This document shows, piece after piece, positions 1 through 8,346 of a DNA stretch of 64,000 nt. The notes below the pieces were generated by a model. That model saw only the letters and a program-made list of their open reading frames with translations. It did no database searches and was not told the origin of the DNA. Source of the DNA: Pseudomonas fluorescens (GTDB lineage: Bacteria; Pseudomonadota; Gammaproteobacteria; Pseudomonadales; Pseudomonadaceae); the NCBI RefSeq assembly GCF_902497745.1, contig NZ_CABVHJ010000012.1, positions 1 through 64,000 of the forward strand, read 5' to 3'. The translations under genes and the position numbers were made by a program. Position 1 is the stretch's first letter. Every line of letters begins with the position of its first letter.

Positions 1-60
1 GTGCACGTCGGCGTGCAGGCCGGCAGCGGCCAGACCGGCGCGCCGGCAGGAGGCAAGTGA
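1..60 (+). CDS. C-terminal end of a phage baseplate protein (gp45/gpV-like), partial
   Basis: An open frame enters from the left edge and stops at 58-60 after 19 visible codons rich in Gly, Ala and Gln. The fragment has no diagnostic motif. Its position directly before gp46, gp47 and gp48, and the TGATG coupling to the next gene, suggest it is the end of the baseplate assembly/spike protein (Mu gp45 type). The product call rests on gene order only. Confidence 0.5.
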   Translation: MHVGVQAGSGQTGAPAGGK

Positions 61-458
61 TGCTGATCAGCCCGAACCTCCACGCTGCACTGACCCGCTC
101 TGTATTGATCAGCCTGTTCACCTGGCGCCGCGCCGCCGATGACGACGCCCTCGATGACGACGAGCGTTTCGGCTGGTGGGGCGACACCTTTCCCACCGTT
201 GCCGACGACCGCATCGGCTCGCGGCTGTGGCTGCTGCGCCGGGTGAAACTGACCCGACAAACGCAGATGGACGCCGAGTTCTACGCCCGTGAAGCCTTGC
301 AGTGGCTGATCGACGACGGCCACTGCAGCGCCATCGACATCATCAGCGAACGCCTCGACGCCCAGCGCCTGAACCTGCGCACGGTCCTCACTCTGGCTGA
401 CGGCGAACGTCTGGACATCAACCCCGATAACAGTTGGCAGGTGATCTATGCCGTTTGA
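60..458 (+). CDS. Phage baseplate protein, Mu gp46 family
   Basis: 132-residue protein of the Mu gp46 / GP46 family, a structural part of the contractile-tail baseplate. The body shows the family pattern: an acidic N-terminal stretch with paired Trp (RFGWWGD), then SRLWLL and a C-terminal part ending in a Trp-containing strand. The ATG at 60 overlaps the preceding stop (TGATG), and the 3' end overlaps gp47 by 11 bases. This tight coupling is typical of tail operons. A GTG at 57 is an alternative start. In a tailocin it would form the wedge between spike and fibre-bearing plate; that role is inferred from the family. Confidence 0.85.
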   Translation: MLISPNLHAALTRSVLISLFTWRRAADDDALDDDERFGWWGDTFPTVADDRIGSRLWLLRRVKLTRQTQMDAEFYAREALQWLIDDGHCSAIDIISERLDAQRLNLRTVLTLADGERLDINPDNSWQVIYAV

Positions 459-1491
459 AACCCCTTCGCTGCCGGTGCTGATCAAGCGCACCCAAAGCGA
501 CCTGGCCGGCGATTCGCTGCGCCAGTCCGATGCGCAAGTGCTGGCCCGTACCCTCGGTGGTGCGGCTTATGGTCTGTACGGTTATCTCGACTGGATTGCC
601 GAGCAGATTCTGCCCGACAAGGCCGATGAGTCGACCCTGGAACGTATCGCCGCGCTGCGCTTGAACCAACCGCGCAAACCCGCGCAAGTCGCCACCGGCA
701 GCGTCAGCTTTACCGCGACCGCTGGCGCTGTGCTCGACGTCGACACCCTGCTGCAATCGAACGACGGTCGCACCTACAAAGTCACCGCCGCGCGCACCAC
801 GACCAATGGCAGCAACACCACCACGATTGCCGCGCTGGATGCCGGCAGTCTGGGCAATGCTGACGCCGGGCTGGCGCTGACCCCGGTGCAGCCGATTGCC
901 GGTGTCGTCGGCAACAGTTTTGTGGTGCTGGCGCCGGGACTCAGCGGCGGTGTGGCGCGGGAAAGTCTGGAGTCACTGCGTTCGCGGGTGATCCGTTCCT
1001 ACCGCGTGATTCCCCATGGCGGCTCGGCCAGTGACTACGAAACCTGGGCGCTGGAAGTGCCCGGCGTGACGCGCGCCTGGTGCCGTGGTGGCTTTCTCGG
1101 CCCAGGCACCGTGGGCGTGTACATCATGCGTGACGACGATCCGCAACCGGTACCTAACGACGAGCAACTGGCCGAGGTGCAGGCCTATATCGAACCGTTG
1201 CGCCCGGTGACGGCTGAAGTGCATGTGCGTCCGCCGATTCAGGTGCCCGTGACCTATCGCCTGAAGTTGACCCCAGACACCAGCGCCGTACGCGCGGCGG
1301 TCGAAACCCAATTGCGCGACCTGCACAACCGTGAGGCTGACCTCGGCGAGGATCTGCTGATCAGCCATATTCGCGAAGCCATCAGCAGCGCAGCGGGTGA
1401 AACCGACCACGTGCTGACGGCCCCCGTCGCCAACGTGTCGGCCAACGACAGCGAACTGCTCACCTTCGGAGGTTGCGTATGGGGGGCATAA
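448..1491 (+). CDS. Baseplate J-like protein, Mu gp47 family
   Basis: 347-residue baseplate J / gp47 family protein, the main wedge component of Mu- and P2-like contractile tails. The family pattern is visible: N-terminal residues leading to a Tyr-rich YGLYGYLDWIAEQ segment, a central Thr/Ala-rich beta domain, the conserved stretch PHGGSASDYETWALEVPGV near residue 190, and a C-terminal domain ending in LTFGGCVWGA. Length is normal for the family. It starts at the ATG inside the end of gp46 and overlaps gp48 by 13 bases. In R-type particles this protein carries conformational change from fibres to the sheath; that is family knowledge, not read from the sequence. Confidence 0.92.
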   Translation: MPFETPSLPVLIKRTQSDLAGDSLRQSDAQVLARTLGGAAYGLYGYLDWIAEQILPDKADESTLERIAALRLNQPRKPAQVATGSVSFTATAGAVLDVDTLLQSNDGRTYKVTAARTTTNGSNTTTIAALDAGSLGNADAGLALTPVQPIAGVVGNSFVVLAPGLSGGVARESLESLRSRVIRSYRVIPHGGSASDYETWALEVPGVTRAWCRGGFLGPGTVGVYIMRDDDPQPVPNDEQLAEVQAYIEPLRPVTAEVHVRPPIQVPVTYRLKLTPDTSAVRAAVETQLRDLHNREADLGEDLLISHIREAISSAAGETDHVLTAPVANVSANDSELLTFGGCVWGA

Positions 1492-2078
1492 GAACCGCCG
1501 CGCAATATCAGGCGCAACTGCGCGCCTTGCTGCCCAGTGGCCCGGCGTGGGATCCGGAGCGCGTGCCGGAGCTGGAGGAAGTACTGCAAGGCGTCGCCGT
1601 TGAACTGGCACGCCTCGATGCGCGTGCTGCCGACCTGCTCAACGAAATGGACCCGGCCGGCGTCAGCGAACTGGTGCCGGATTGGGAGCGGGTGATGAAC
1701 CTGCCCGACCCGTGCCTCGGCGCCACACCGCTGTTCGACGACCGCCGCCTCGCCGTACGCCGACGCTTGCTCGCGGTCGGCAGCCAGGCTGTCGGTTACT
1801 ACATCGACATCGCCAAAAGCCAGGGTTACCCCAACGCGACCATCACCGAACTCGAAGCACCACGCATGGGCCGCTCGCGTTTCGGCTCAGCGCATTGGGG
1901 TACGTGGGAAGCGCAGTTCATGTGGACGCTCAATACCGGCGGGCGCTTGTTGCTGGGTCGGCGTTTCGGCGCGAGCTATTGGGGGGAGCGTTTCGGTGTC
2001 AACCCGGGTTCGGCGCTGGAATGCCTGATTCATCGCAGTGCCCCGGCGCACACCAAGGTGCACATCAATTATGACTAG
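1479..2078 (+). CDS. Tail/baseplate protein, Mu gp48 family (DUF2313, YmfQ-like)
   Basis: 199-residue protein of the gp48/DUF2313 family, which bridges baseplate and tail fibres in Mu-like tails. Visible family features are the N-terminal YQAQLRALLPSGPAW segment, an acidic helical region with WERVMNLPDPC, and the C-terminal block with HWGTWEAQF and a final domain ending HTKVHINYD. The start is set to the ATG at 1479, six bases after a GGAGG ribosome site; a TTG at 1473 is less likely. It is followed 13 bases later by the first fibre gene, as expected for the protein to which the fibres attach. Confidence 0.88.
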   Translation: MGGIRTAAQYQAQLRALLPSGPAWDPERVPELEEVLQGVAVELARLDARAADLLNEMDPAGVSELVPDWERVMNLPDPCLGATPLFDDRRLAVRRRLLAVGSQAVGYYIDIAKSQGYPNATITELEAPRMGRSRFGSAHWGTWEAQFMWTLNTGGRLLLGRRFGASYWGERFGVNPGSALECLIHRSAPAHTKVHINYD

Positions 2079-2091
2079 GGAGGAATGAGCC

Positions 2092-3249
2092 ATGGATTAT
2101 CCGAACAGTGTGCCCAGCGCCGGCTTGGTGAATGGGAAGTTTGTCGATGAGAACCCGATGACCGGAACCCCGGGATCGCTGATTCCTGCGGATTGGGGCA
2201 ACGGTGTCACGTTGGAGATTCTCAACGTGATCAATGCGGCCGGGTTGACGCCGGACGAGAAGAAATACGATCAGCTGTTGCAGGCGATTCAATCGGTGAC
2301 GGCCAAAGGCTGGAATCAGGATCTGGCGTTGCCGCTGGTGGCATTGCCGCTGCCGACGGTGGCCACCGCCGATGGTCGGTTGACGGTCAGCCCGGCTGCG
2401 GCATCCACCAGTGGTGGCAGGGTTTCGATAGCGGCGGGCACTTATATCAGCCTCGGTCAGGAAGTCGTGAATGGTCAGTTGGGTCGTTCGCGCACGTTTG
2501 TGACGTCTGCCTGGAGCAGTGCGGATCTGTTGCCCAGCAGCCATTACTTTTTGCGCGCTCAGGTCTCTGGCGGTGCGCTGACGTTCTACGTGCAGCGTGG
2601 CAACATCCATGACGTGACGCCCGATTCGTTGAAAGGAACGGTAAACGGTGCCGCCGGTGGCGGCTTCCAGTCAACGGCACTGGACATGTGCCTGGCCTGG
2701 GTCGTGACCGGTGCGCCGGGTTCGGTGCCGACGGTGCGAACGATCTACAACCGTGCCCGTTTGACCTGGACCCAGACCGTCAACGGAACGGGCGCAATTT
2801 TCCTGCCACTGGATCCCCATGCTCGTTCTGCACGATTGGTTGCCGGCAACCCGACACCGTCGTCAACTGCAGTGACGGCTGTTGGTTTTCCATCAACTGG
2901 TTGGGCGGGGGGCAACTATTGCTTCCTGTCGCCCATTATCGCTGGCAGCTCCAATAATGCAGGTGGCTGGAACCCCGCAACGGTTACTCCTTGTGTGTTG
3001 TTCACTAACAACATCGTCAACGACGTGACGGTTTCAACGCTGGTCGCCAGCTTCGATCACGCCAATTTGCGCTCGCTGTGGCAGTGCTATCAGGCAGAGC
3101 ACAACCTGGGACAGTCGAATGCCGACAGTGATGAGTTGTTGCTGAGCATGGGCATCAAGAGCCATCCGGTCACTGATTACAGTGTCGGAATCGCGGTCAA
3201 TTTTTCCGATGCCGTCAACGTCCAGTTTTCCTGGGAGCTTATTCGATGA
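2092..3249 (+). CDS. Tail fibre protein 1 (shared N-terminal module, unique C-terminus)
   Basis: 385-residue tail fibre, the first of five. Residues 1-69 form the shared module (MDYPxSxPxxGLV, FVDE, PGSLIPA, WGN, VT, EIL, then an acidic Q-L-L segment), presumably the baseplate attachment end. Residues from about 95 on are Ser/Thr/Gly-rich beta-type sequence with no domain I can name; a region near 230-310 carries several Cys and Trp (NYCFLSP, GWNP, WQCYQ). The C-terminus should bind the target surface receptor. A strong ribosome site (GGGAGGA) precedes the ATG. It overlaps its assembly gene by 4 bases (ATGA), so the two are translationally coupled. Receptor identity cannot be read from the sequence. 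Confidence 0.85.
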   Translation: MDYPNSVPSAGLVNGKFVDENPMTGTPGSLIPADWGNGVTLEILNVINAAGLTPDEKKYDQLLQAIQSVTAKGWNQDLALPLVALPLPTVATADGRLTVSPAAASTSGGRVSIAAGTYISLGQEVVNGQLGRSRTFVTSAWSSADLLPSSHYFLRAQVSGGALTFYVQRGNIHDVTPDSLKGTVNGAAGGGFQSTALDMCLAWVVTGAPGSVPTVRTIYNRARLTWTQTVNGTGAIFLPLDPHARSARLVAGNPTPSSTAVTAVGFPSTGWAGGNYCFLSPIIAGSSNNAGGWNPATVTPCVLFTNNIVNDVTVSTLVASFDHANLRSLWQCYQAEHNLGQSNADSDELLLSMGIKSHPVTDYSVGIAVNFSDAVNVQFSWELIR

Positions 3250-3761
3250 TCGTAATTCAGGAGCTTCATCAGTTAGACGGCGAAATGCGCCTTCCTCAAC
3301 CTTCTGCCGCACATGACTGGGACGGTGAGGCATGGGTTCTGAACGCTGACAAACAGACTGAACTGAATGCGCAGGAAGTTGAACAGATTTGCGTCAAAGT
3401 TGACGCCGCTGCCGACAGCACTCGCATCGCATTGGCCGGCGACCCGCTCAAAGCCATGGAATACGCCCAGGCCGCCGCCGACGCACAGGCCTATCAGGAC
3501 GCCGGTTACCCAAAGAAGGAAGTGCCACTGTCGGTCGCTGCGTGGGTTGCCAAAGGGCGCAGCGCCAAACAGGCCGCCGAGCAAATTCTGAGCAAGGCCG
3601 ATCAACTGACCGACCATCTGCTGGCGCTGCGTACGTTGCGCTTGAAGGCCAAAGCGCAAATTCGCGCGCAGGCTGCCAAGGGCAAAATGGATCTGGCGCG
3701 CAGCGCTGGTGACGAAGCTTTGGTCGCCATTCGCGAATTGGCCAGCGGTCTTTCCAACTAA
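3246..3761 (+). CDS. Tail fibre assembly protein 1 (coiled-coil rich)
   Basis: 171-residue protein coupled by a 4-base overlap to fibre 1. It begins with a short strand-rich part containing AAHDWDGEAWVLN, which resembles the start of tail fibre assembly chaperones. It continues as a long Ala/Lys/Gln-rich helical segment (residues 45-165) without visible membrane segment. It differs clearly from the other four assembly proteins in this cluster. The likely role is folding or trimerisation of fibre 1. The assignment rests on position and the N-terminal pattern; an unrelated small tail protein is possible. A rho-independent terminator follows 28 bases downstream. Confidence 0.65.
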   Translation: MIVIQELHQLDGEMRLPQPSAAHDWDGEAWVLNADKQTELNAQEVEQICVKVDAAADSTRIALAGDPLKAMEYAQAAADAQAYQDAGYPKKEVPLSVAAWVAKGRSAKQAAEQILSKADQLTDHLLALRTLRLKAKAQIRAQAAKGKMDLARSAGDEALVAIRELASGLSN

Positions 3762-3789
3762 GCCGAAAGCCTTCGTTCAGCGTCACCCG

Positions 3790-3819
3790 AGCCCACTTCG
3801 TTGTGGGCTTTTTATTTTC
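3790..3819 (+). terminator. Rho-independent terminator between fibre pair 1 and fibre 2
   Basis: Seven-base arms AGCCCAC and GTGGGCT with a six-base loop, followed by TTTTTATTTT. It lies in the 138-base gap after assembly gene 1, inside what is otherwise a tightly packed operon. Confidence 0.8.
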
Positions 3820-3899
3820 AGAAAACAGACCGTGGACAGGCACGCAGAAGACGCTGTGTCGACGCCGGTCATTTGTCATTTCAAAGGAACGAACAACCT

Positions 3900-4997
3900 A
3901 TGGATTATCCAAAAAGCGTCCCCAGCGTCGGCCTGGTCGATGGCCGCTTCGTCGATGAAAACCCGGTGGCGGGAACGCCGGGGTCGTTGATCCCAGCGGT
4001 GTGGGGCAACAGTGTGACTCAGGAAATTCTGAGTGTGATTACTGGTGGGGGGCTGGTGGCTTCCGAGGCGGATACCGGGCAGTTGTTCAAGGCGATTCAA
4101 TCGATTGTTAGCAGCGCTAGTCCGATGCGTTCGGTGATTACCCGGCTTACAGCTTCCAAGTCACTGGCTGAGCAGGAACTCGGTCTGGTTTTGATCGATG
4201 GCAGCCCCGCTCCCGTGACCCTGACTTTACCTCCGGCGGATGTTTCCCTGGGTGTACGCGATGTGATTCTTCGTCGTGTCGACAACAGCGGCAATCGCCT
4301 CGTTGTTCAAGCATCCGGCACCGACAGGATTCGCTTTCACACCTACTTGTCGGCCAGCGGTTATCCGTTTCTGGTGTTGATGGGGGGAGGTGACTGGTGG
4401 CATCTGCGCAGTGACGGAGCCGGGAGCTGGTGGCCGATAGGACGCTTCGACAATACCGCCTTGGGACGCCCGTTTTTCGAGACCACCACAGCGCTTAACC
4501 CGGGAGGTTATGGGGTTCCCAACGGTGATCTGTTCAAGCGAGCCGAATGGCCGTGGCTGTGGGATTTTGCTCAGGCGTCCGGGGCACTGACGACCGAAGC
4601 GGCCCGAGCGGGCAGAGAAGGTGGCTGGACCAGTGGCGATGGCGCTTCGAACTTTCGAATTCCCGAAATTCGGGGTGAGTTTTTGCGGGTGCTGAGTGAG
4701 AACAGAAGCGTTGACGCTGGACGTGTAATAGGCAGTCTGCAAATGCACGCCTTGCAAAGCCACAACCATTATCTGCCGACTGGAACCGGGGCGACATTCA
4801 AGCCTGCTCCAGCGATTCCGGATACCGCCTGGGACGTTACCACCAACGTCAATTTTTTACCGACTTCAGCAACGGTGGCAACGACCTATCCCAACCCAGC
4901 ATTCGACAATGATGCCTACATCGGCAATATCGGCAATTTCGCTGGCGAAACCCGACCGCGAAACATCGCCTATCCCGCGCGAATCAAACTGATCTGA
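3900..4997 (+). CDS. Tail fibre protein 2 with phage collar domain
   Basis: 365-residue fibre starting with the shared module (residues 1-69). The middle (about 75-175) is strand-rich and contains LPPADVSLGVRDVILRR and a Gly/Trp segment. The C-terminal half has a phage tail collar-like domain: PFFETTTALNPGGYGVPNGD, AEWPWLWDFAQ, then FRIPEIRGEFLRV and a His-rich HALQSHNHYLP segment, the classical short tail fibre pattern in which His residues bind metal along the trimer axis. The protein ends RPRNIAYPARIKLI, as in other collar proteins. The ATG at 3900 follows AAAGGAA. A longer frame upstream has no support. Metal-bound tip structure is inferred from T4 gp12-like relatives. Confidence 0.85.
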   Translation: MDYPKSVPSVGLVDGRFVDENPVAGTPGSLIPAVWGNSVTQEILSVITGGGLVASEADTGQLFKAIQSIVSSASPMRSVITRLTASKSLAEQELGLVLIDGSPAPVTLTLPPADVSLGVRDVILRRVDNSGNRLVVQASGTDRIRFHTYLSASGYPFLVLMGGGDWWHLRSDGAGSWWPIGRFDNTALGRPFFETTTALNPGGYGVPNGDLFKRAEWPWLWDFAQASGALTTEAARAGREGGWTSGDGASNFRIPEIRGEFLRVLSENRSVDAGRVIGSLQMHALQSHNHYLPTGTGATFKPAPAIPDTAWDVTTNVNFLPTSATVATTYPNPAFDNDAYIGNIGNFAGETRPRNIAYPARIKLI

Positions 4998-5004
4998 GGT
5001 GCAC

Positions 5005-5571
5005 ATGTTCAATTATTTGATAGATGACAGCGGTGCATTGACCGGGCCTGTCGAGTTTCCGCTGGTGCCCGGGATCGGTCTGCAACTGCCAAGCAATGCT
5101 GTGACGCTGAGTATCGAACTCTCCCCTGCGCCTGAGGGGTTTGCCTGGGCCTATAACAAGGGTTCGTTGCAACAGCAGATCGATTGTCGTGGCGATGTCT
5201 ATCGCACTGACACAGGCATTCGGGAAACCTGGAACGCGCTTGGCGAATTGCCGGAGGGCTTCACCCGGTTGCCTTTTCCGGGTGGCTTTCACGTTTGGTT
5301 GGACAACGCCTGGCAGGTCGATGAGGCCGCGCAACTGGCGGATCGCAAACGCATCGTCCTCGCTAAGCGCGACGCACTGCTACGCGATGCCGTGCTGCGC
5401 ATCGCGCCGCTGCAATACGCCGAAGACATCGGCGATGCCAGCCATGACGAACAACTGCTGCTGATCGAGTGGAAGCTCTACAGCGTCGAGCTTAACCGCA
5501 TCGAAAAACAGGCCGGTTTCCCCGATGAAGTTACCTGGCCGGTCGCCCCCGGCACAGCCGTAGCCAACTGA
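5005..5571 (+). CDS. Tail fibre assembly protein 2 (Caudo_TAP-like)
   Basis: 188-residue tail fibre assembly chaperone paired with fibre 2. The N-terminal 100 residues are strand-rich with repeated Trp (FAWAYNKGS, ETWNALGEL, HVWLDNAWQVD). The C-terminal half is helical with the family pattern of charged residues ending in LLLIEWKLYSVELNRI and DEVTWPVAPG, close to the tail fibre assembly families of lambda/Mu type. The ATG at 5005 follows GAGG; a GTG at 4999 is the alternative. It starts 8 bases after fibre 2 stops. It is expected to help fold or trimerise the fibre C-terminus, not to be part of the particle in all systems. Confidence 0.8.
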   Translation: MFNYLIDDSGALTGPVEFPLVPGIGLQLPSNAVTLSIELSPAPEGFAWAYNKGSLQQQIDCRGDVYRTDTGIRETWNALGELPEGFTRLPFPGGFHVWLDNAWQVDEAAQLADRKRIVLAKRDALLRDAVLRIAPLQYAEDIGDASHDEQLLLIEWKLYSVELNRIEKQAGFPDEVTWPVAPGTAVAN

Positions 5572-5593
5572 TTTCAGCACAGGGAGCAGTGCA

Positions 5594-6520
5594 ATGGATT
5601 ATCCAAAAAGTATTCCCGGGGTCGGGCTGGTCAACGGCGGCTTCGTTGATGAAAACCCGCTCGCCGGTTCGCCGGGATCGTTGATTCCGGCCGCTTGGGG
5701 CAACAGCGTCACGCAAGAAATTCTCAATGCGATCAAGGCTGCCGGATTGACACCGGATGAAGCCAGAACCGATCAACTGGCCACCGCCATCGGCGCTCTC
5801 GTTGATTTCACCAAACTGAAAAATACCCCAACCACGTTGGCCGGTTACGGCATCACCGATGCGGTGGGGCGATTGCTGGCAGTCAGGCAGTTCGAAACGG
5901 TCGGGATCACGGTTTACAAGCCCAACCCAAGAGCCAAACGCATTCGTGTGCGGCTGGTCGGAGCCGGTGGCTCGGGAGGCGGCTGTGCACCGGTGGCAGC
6001 GGGTTATCACAGCATCGGCGGTGGCGGTGGTAGTGGCGCCTATGGCGAGAGTTTGTATGACGTGAGCGCGGAAATGATGGCCGGCGTGCCAGTTTCACTG
6101 GGCGCGGGTGGCGCTTCACGTAACGCGTTGGGACAGGCCGGTGGTGGTGCTTCTTTTGGCAGCTACATGAGCGCAGCGGGAGGTATGGGCGGGCAAATCC
6201 TGACCTTTCCCGTGACAGCCACGGCTGTCGGCTTCGTCCAGGGTGGCGCCGGAGGGCAAGCCGTCACGGGTGGCAACCTGGCTAACGCACGGGGAATTGG
6301 CGGTGGTTATGCCATGTACAACGCCAATTGGGGCGTATTGGCCGGCGGCGGTGGGGCGAGTCCGTTTGATGGCGGCGGCCCGTTGATGGGCCTCAGTGGC
6401 CCCGGTACCTCAGGAAGCCGAGGCTCGGGTGGCAGTGGTTCTTGTTCGACCAGTGCGTCCGCCTCTGTTCTTAGCGGTGTCGGCGGTAACGCCTTCTGTG
6501 AAATCTGGGAGTACGAATAA
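5594..6520 (+). CDS. Tail fibre protein 3 with glycine-rich tip
   Basis: 308-residue fibre: shared module at residues 1-69, a short linker with FTKLKNTPTTLAGYGITDAV (a repeat seen in many fibre shafts), and a C-terminal half (about 115-308) extremely rich in Gly with runs such as GGGGGSGAYGE and GGGGASPFDGGGP. This resembles the glycine-rich tips of fibre 5 and, in character, the polyglycine-helix adhesins at the end of some T4-like long fibres (for example S16 gp38). Such tips carry variable loops between Gly runs that bind receptors. The link to gp38-like structure is inference from composition. It ends in EIWEYE and its stop overlaps the next ATG (TAATG). Confidence 0.85.
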   Translation: MDYPKSIPGVGLVNGGFVDENPLAGSPGSLIPAAWGNSVTQEILNAIKAAGLTPDEARTDQLATAIGALVDFTKLKNTPTTLAGYGITDAVGRLLAVRQFETVGITVYKPNPRAKRIRVRLVGAGGSGGGCAPVAAGYHSIGGGGGSGAYGESLYDVSAEMMAGVPVSLGAGGASRNALGQAGGGASFGSYMSAAGGMGGQILTFPVTATAVGFVQGGAGGQAVTGGNLANARGIGGGYAMYNANWGVLAGGGGASPFDGGGPLMGLSGPGTSGSRGSGGSGSCSTSASASVLSGVGGNAFCEIWEYE

Positions 6521-6993
6521 TGACCCGTTATGCCCGAGTGGAAAATGGTGTCGCGGTTGAACTAATCGATACCGGAGACTACGCGATTTCCCAACTGTTT
6601 GCCCCCGCTTTTGTGGAGACGATGGTGCTGGTGCCGGAGGGCATGCAGATCGAAATTGGCGCGCCAGTCGGCGAACTGCGTCAAGAGATATCGGCGTTGC
6701 CGGTAGTCGACAATCCGGTCGTTCCCGCCGAAACCATCATTGAAGAACAGGAGCCTTTGGTAGCAGCGCGTACCTGGCGTCAGTCCAGCCTGTCGGCCAC
6801 GGAATGGTGGGTGACGCGACATCTAGACGAGCAGGCGCTGGGGCGCGGGACGACGCTCAAGGCCGCGCAGTATCTGCAGTTGCTGGAATACCGCCAGGCA
6901 CTGCGCGACTGGCCTGATTCAAGTCAGTTTCCTTCGCCAGTTTCCCGGCCTTCGGCCCCGACGTGGCTGGCTTGCAAAACAGGAGAGAAATAA
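6520..6993 (+). CDS. Tail fibre assembly protein 3
   Basis: 157-residue assembly protein for fibre 3. It has two parts. Residues 1-50 begin TRYARVENGVAVELIDTG, a small strand-rich domain shared with assembly protein 5. Residues about 85-157 (WRQSSLSATEWWVTRHLDE ... YRQALRDWP ... APTWLA) match the phage tail assembly chaperone pattern also seen in assembly protein 4. Both ends overlap neighbours by one base (TAATG), so it is coupled to fibres 3 and 4. The mosaic makeup suggests exchange of parts between cassettes. Confidence 0.8.
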   Translation: MTRYARVENGVAVELIDTGDYAISQLFAPAFVETMVLVPEGMQIEIGAPVGELRQEISALPVVDNPVVPAETIIEEQEPLVAARTWRQSSLSATEWWVTRHLDEQALGRGTTLKAAQYLQLLEYRQALRDWPDSSQFPSPVSRPSAPTWLACKTGEK

Positions 6994-7880
6994 TGGATTA
7001 CCCGAATAGTGTTCCCAGCGCCGGTCTGGTGAACGGCAAGTTTGTCGACGAAGACCCGATCAATGGCTCGCCAGGTTCGTTGATCCCAGCCAATTGGGGC
7101 AACGGTGTTACCCAGGAAATCCTTGGGGTGGTGCGGGCGGGTGGTCTGACGCCGAGTGAGGCGTCGAATACTCAATTGCTCGGTGCTCTTCGCAGCAACC
7201 AATTGTTCCAGACGGCAGCACCATTCGATGTCAGCCGTTCGGCCGCAACGTCCGAGTTTGTGCAGCGCGCACTGGGTAATTACGCCGGAGCGCGTGGCGT
7301 GTCTGCTGCGACACAACTGACGGCAGCGGATGTGGGCTGGACGATCGGTCTGGGGGGGAATTCGGCGTACACCGTAACCCTGCCGGACATCACCACGGTC
7401 CCCAACGGTGCAACGATCGGCTTTCACTGCCGCAGTAATGCCGTGATTACCGTCGCGTGCATGAGCGGTACGCAAATAAGCCCGCAAGGTGCCTATCTCA
7501 CATCGATCGTGATGAACAGCGGCGAGAGTGCCAACGTGGTCAAAGAGAATGGCATCTGGACGGTTCACGGAACGGCCAGTCTGAAATATGCCGCGTTGTT
7601 TTCCGGACTGGTGAGTAACCCCGGATATCAAAAACATGCCAGCGGGAACATCGATCAGTGGGGCTCGGGAATGTCCAATGCCGAGGGCAATGTGTACGTG
7701 ACATTTCCAATTCCGTTTCCCAAGGGATTCTTCTCGCTTGTAGCCACCCATTCGGGAGGCGATGCGGCGATGGTTGCGGTCATCGCATACAACCAGCAGG
7801 GCTGCACGCTGAAAATTCGCAATTCTGTCGGCCAAGTAAGCGCAGGTTGGTCTGTGAACTATTTTGCAAAGGGTTACTGA
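6993..7880 (+). CDS. Tail fibre protein 4
   Basis: 295-residue fibre with the shared module at residues 1-69. The middle (about 90-190) contains a small beta domain with LGGNSAYTVTLPDITTVPNGATIGF that resembles the fibre segments seen in many Pseudomonas phages. The C-terminal 90 residues (QKHASGNIDQWGSGMSNAEG ... FPIPFPKGFFSLVATHSG) match the widespread C-terminal tip in which DGLIxQWG-type motifs precede a strand-rich head (gp53/gp37-like). That family is usually the receptor-binding head. It starts on the last base of assembly gene 3 and is followed one base later by its own assembly gene. Confidence 0.87.
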   Translation: MDYPNSVPSAGLVNGKFVDEDPINGSPGSLIPANWGNGVTQEILGVVRAGGLTPSEASNTQLLGALRSNQLFQTAAPFDVSRSAATSEFVQRALGNYAGARGVSAATQLTAADVGWTIGLGGNSAYTVTLPDITTVPNGATIGFHCRSNAVITVACMSGTQISPQGAYLTSIVMNSGESANVVKENGIWTVHGTASLKYAALFSGLVSNPGYQKHASGNIDQWGSGMSNAEGNVYVTFPIPFPKGFFSLVATHSGGDAAMVAVIAYNQQGCTLKIRNSVGQVSAGWSVNYFAKGY

Positions 7881-7881
7881 A

Positions 7882-8328
7882 ATGAACACCTTCAATGTTT
7901 TGTTCAGCGCCAGCACCCGGAGTGCTTATGTGCCGGGTATCAACTCGACGGATATTCCCGACGACGTTATCGAAATTCCTCAGGGTTACTGGATCTCGCT
8001 GCTGCAGCAATTGGCAGTCACTCCAAAAATGATTGGCGTGAGTGCCGACAACGGTTACCCGGTTCTGGTCGATCCACCACCACCTTCGCCGGACGAAGCC
8101 GCTCAAACCGAGCGTTCTTGGCGCACGGCGCAGCTGGCGGCCACTGACGGTCTGGTGGCACGCGATCGGGATGAACTGGAGGACGGTGGTGGCACGACCC
8201 TGACCACCGAGCAATACGCCGAATTGCAAACCTATCGTCGTGAACTGCGGGATTGGCCGCAGGGTTCTTTTTTTCCGTTCAGCGAGCATCGGCCGGTAGC
8301 CCCGAGGTGGTTGGCTGCTGCGCTGTAA
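7882..8328 (+). CDS. Tail fibre assembly protein 4
   Basis: 148-residue assembly protein paired with fibre 4. The N-terminal 60 residues (FNVLFSASTRSAYVPGINS, DIPDDVIEIPQGYW) differ from assembly proteins 3 and 5. The C-terminal 65 residues (WRTAQLAATDGLVARDRDE, TLTTEQYAELQTYRRELRDWP, RPVAPRWLAA) align with assembly protein 3 and fit the phage tail assembly chaperone family. The start at 7882 directly follows the fibre stop; an in-frame codon at 7864 would overlap fibre 4 and is less likely. It probably acts only on fibre 4. Confidence 0.8.
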   Translation: MNTFNVLFSASTRSAYVPGINSTDIPDDVIEIPQGYWISLLQQLAVTPKMIGVSADNGYPVLVDPPPPSPDEAAQTERSWRTAQLAATDGLVARDRDELEDGGGTTLTTEQYAELQTYRRELRDWPQGSFFPFSEHRPVAPRWLAAAL

Positions 8329-8346
8329 GTCATCAGGGAAGTTGAA

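Noticed and set aside
6000..6520. Low-complexity Gly-rich region of fibre 3 as an assembly artefact or PE-PGRS-type element
   Set aside because: The frame is intact, codon use matches neighbours and a parallel but different Gly-rich head occurs in fibre 5.
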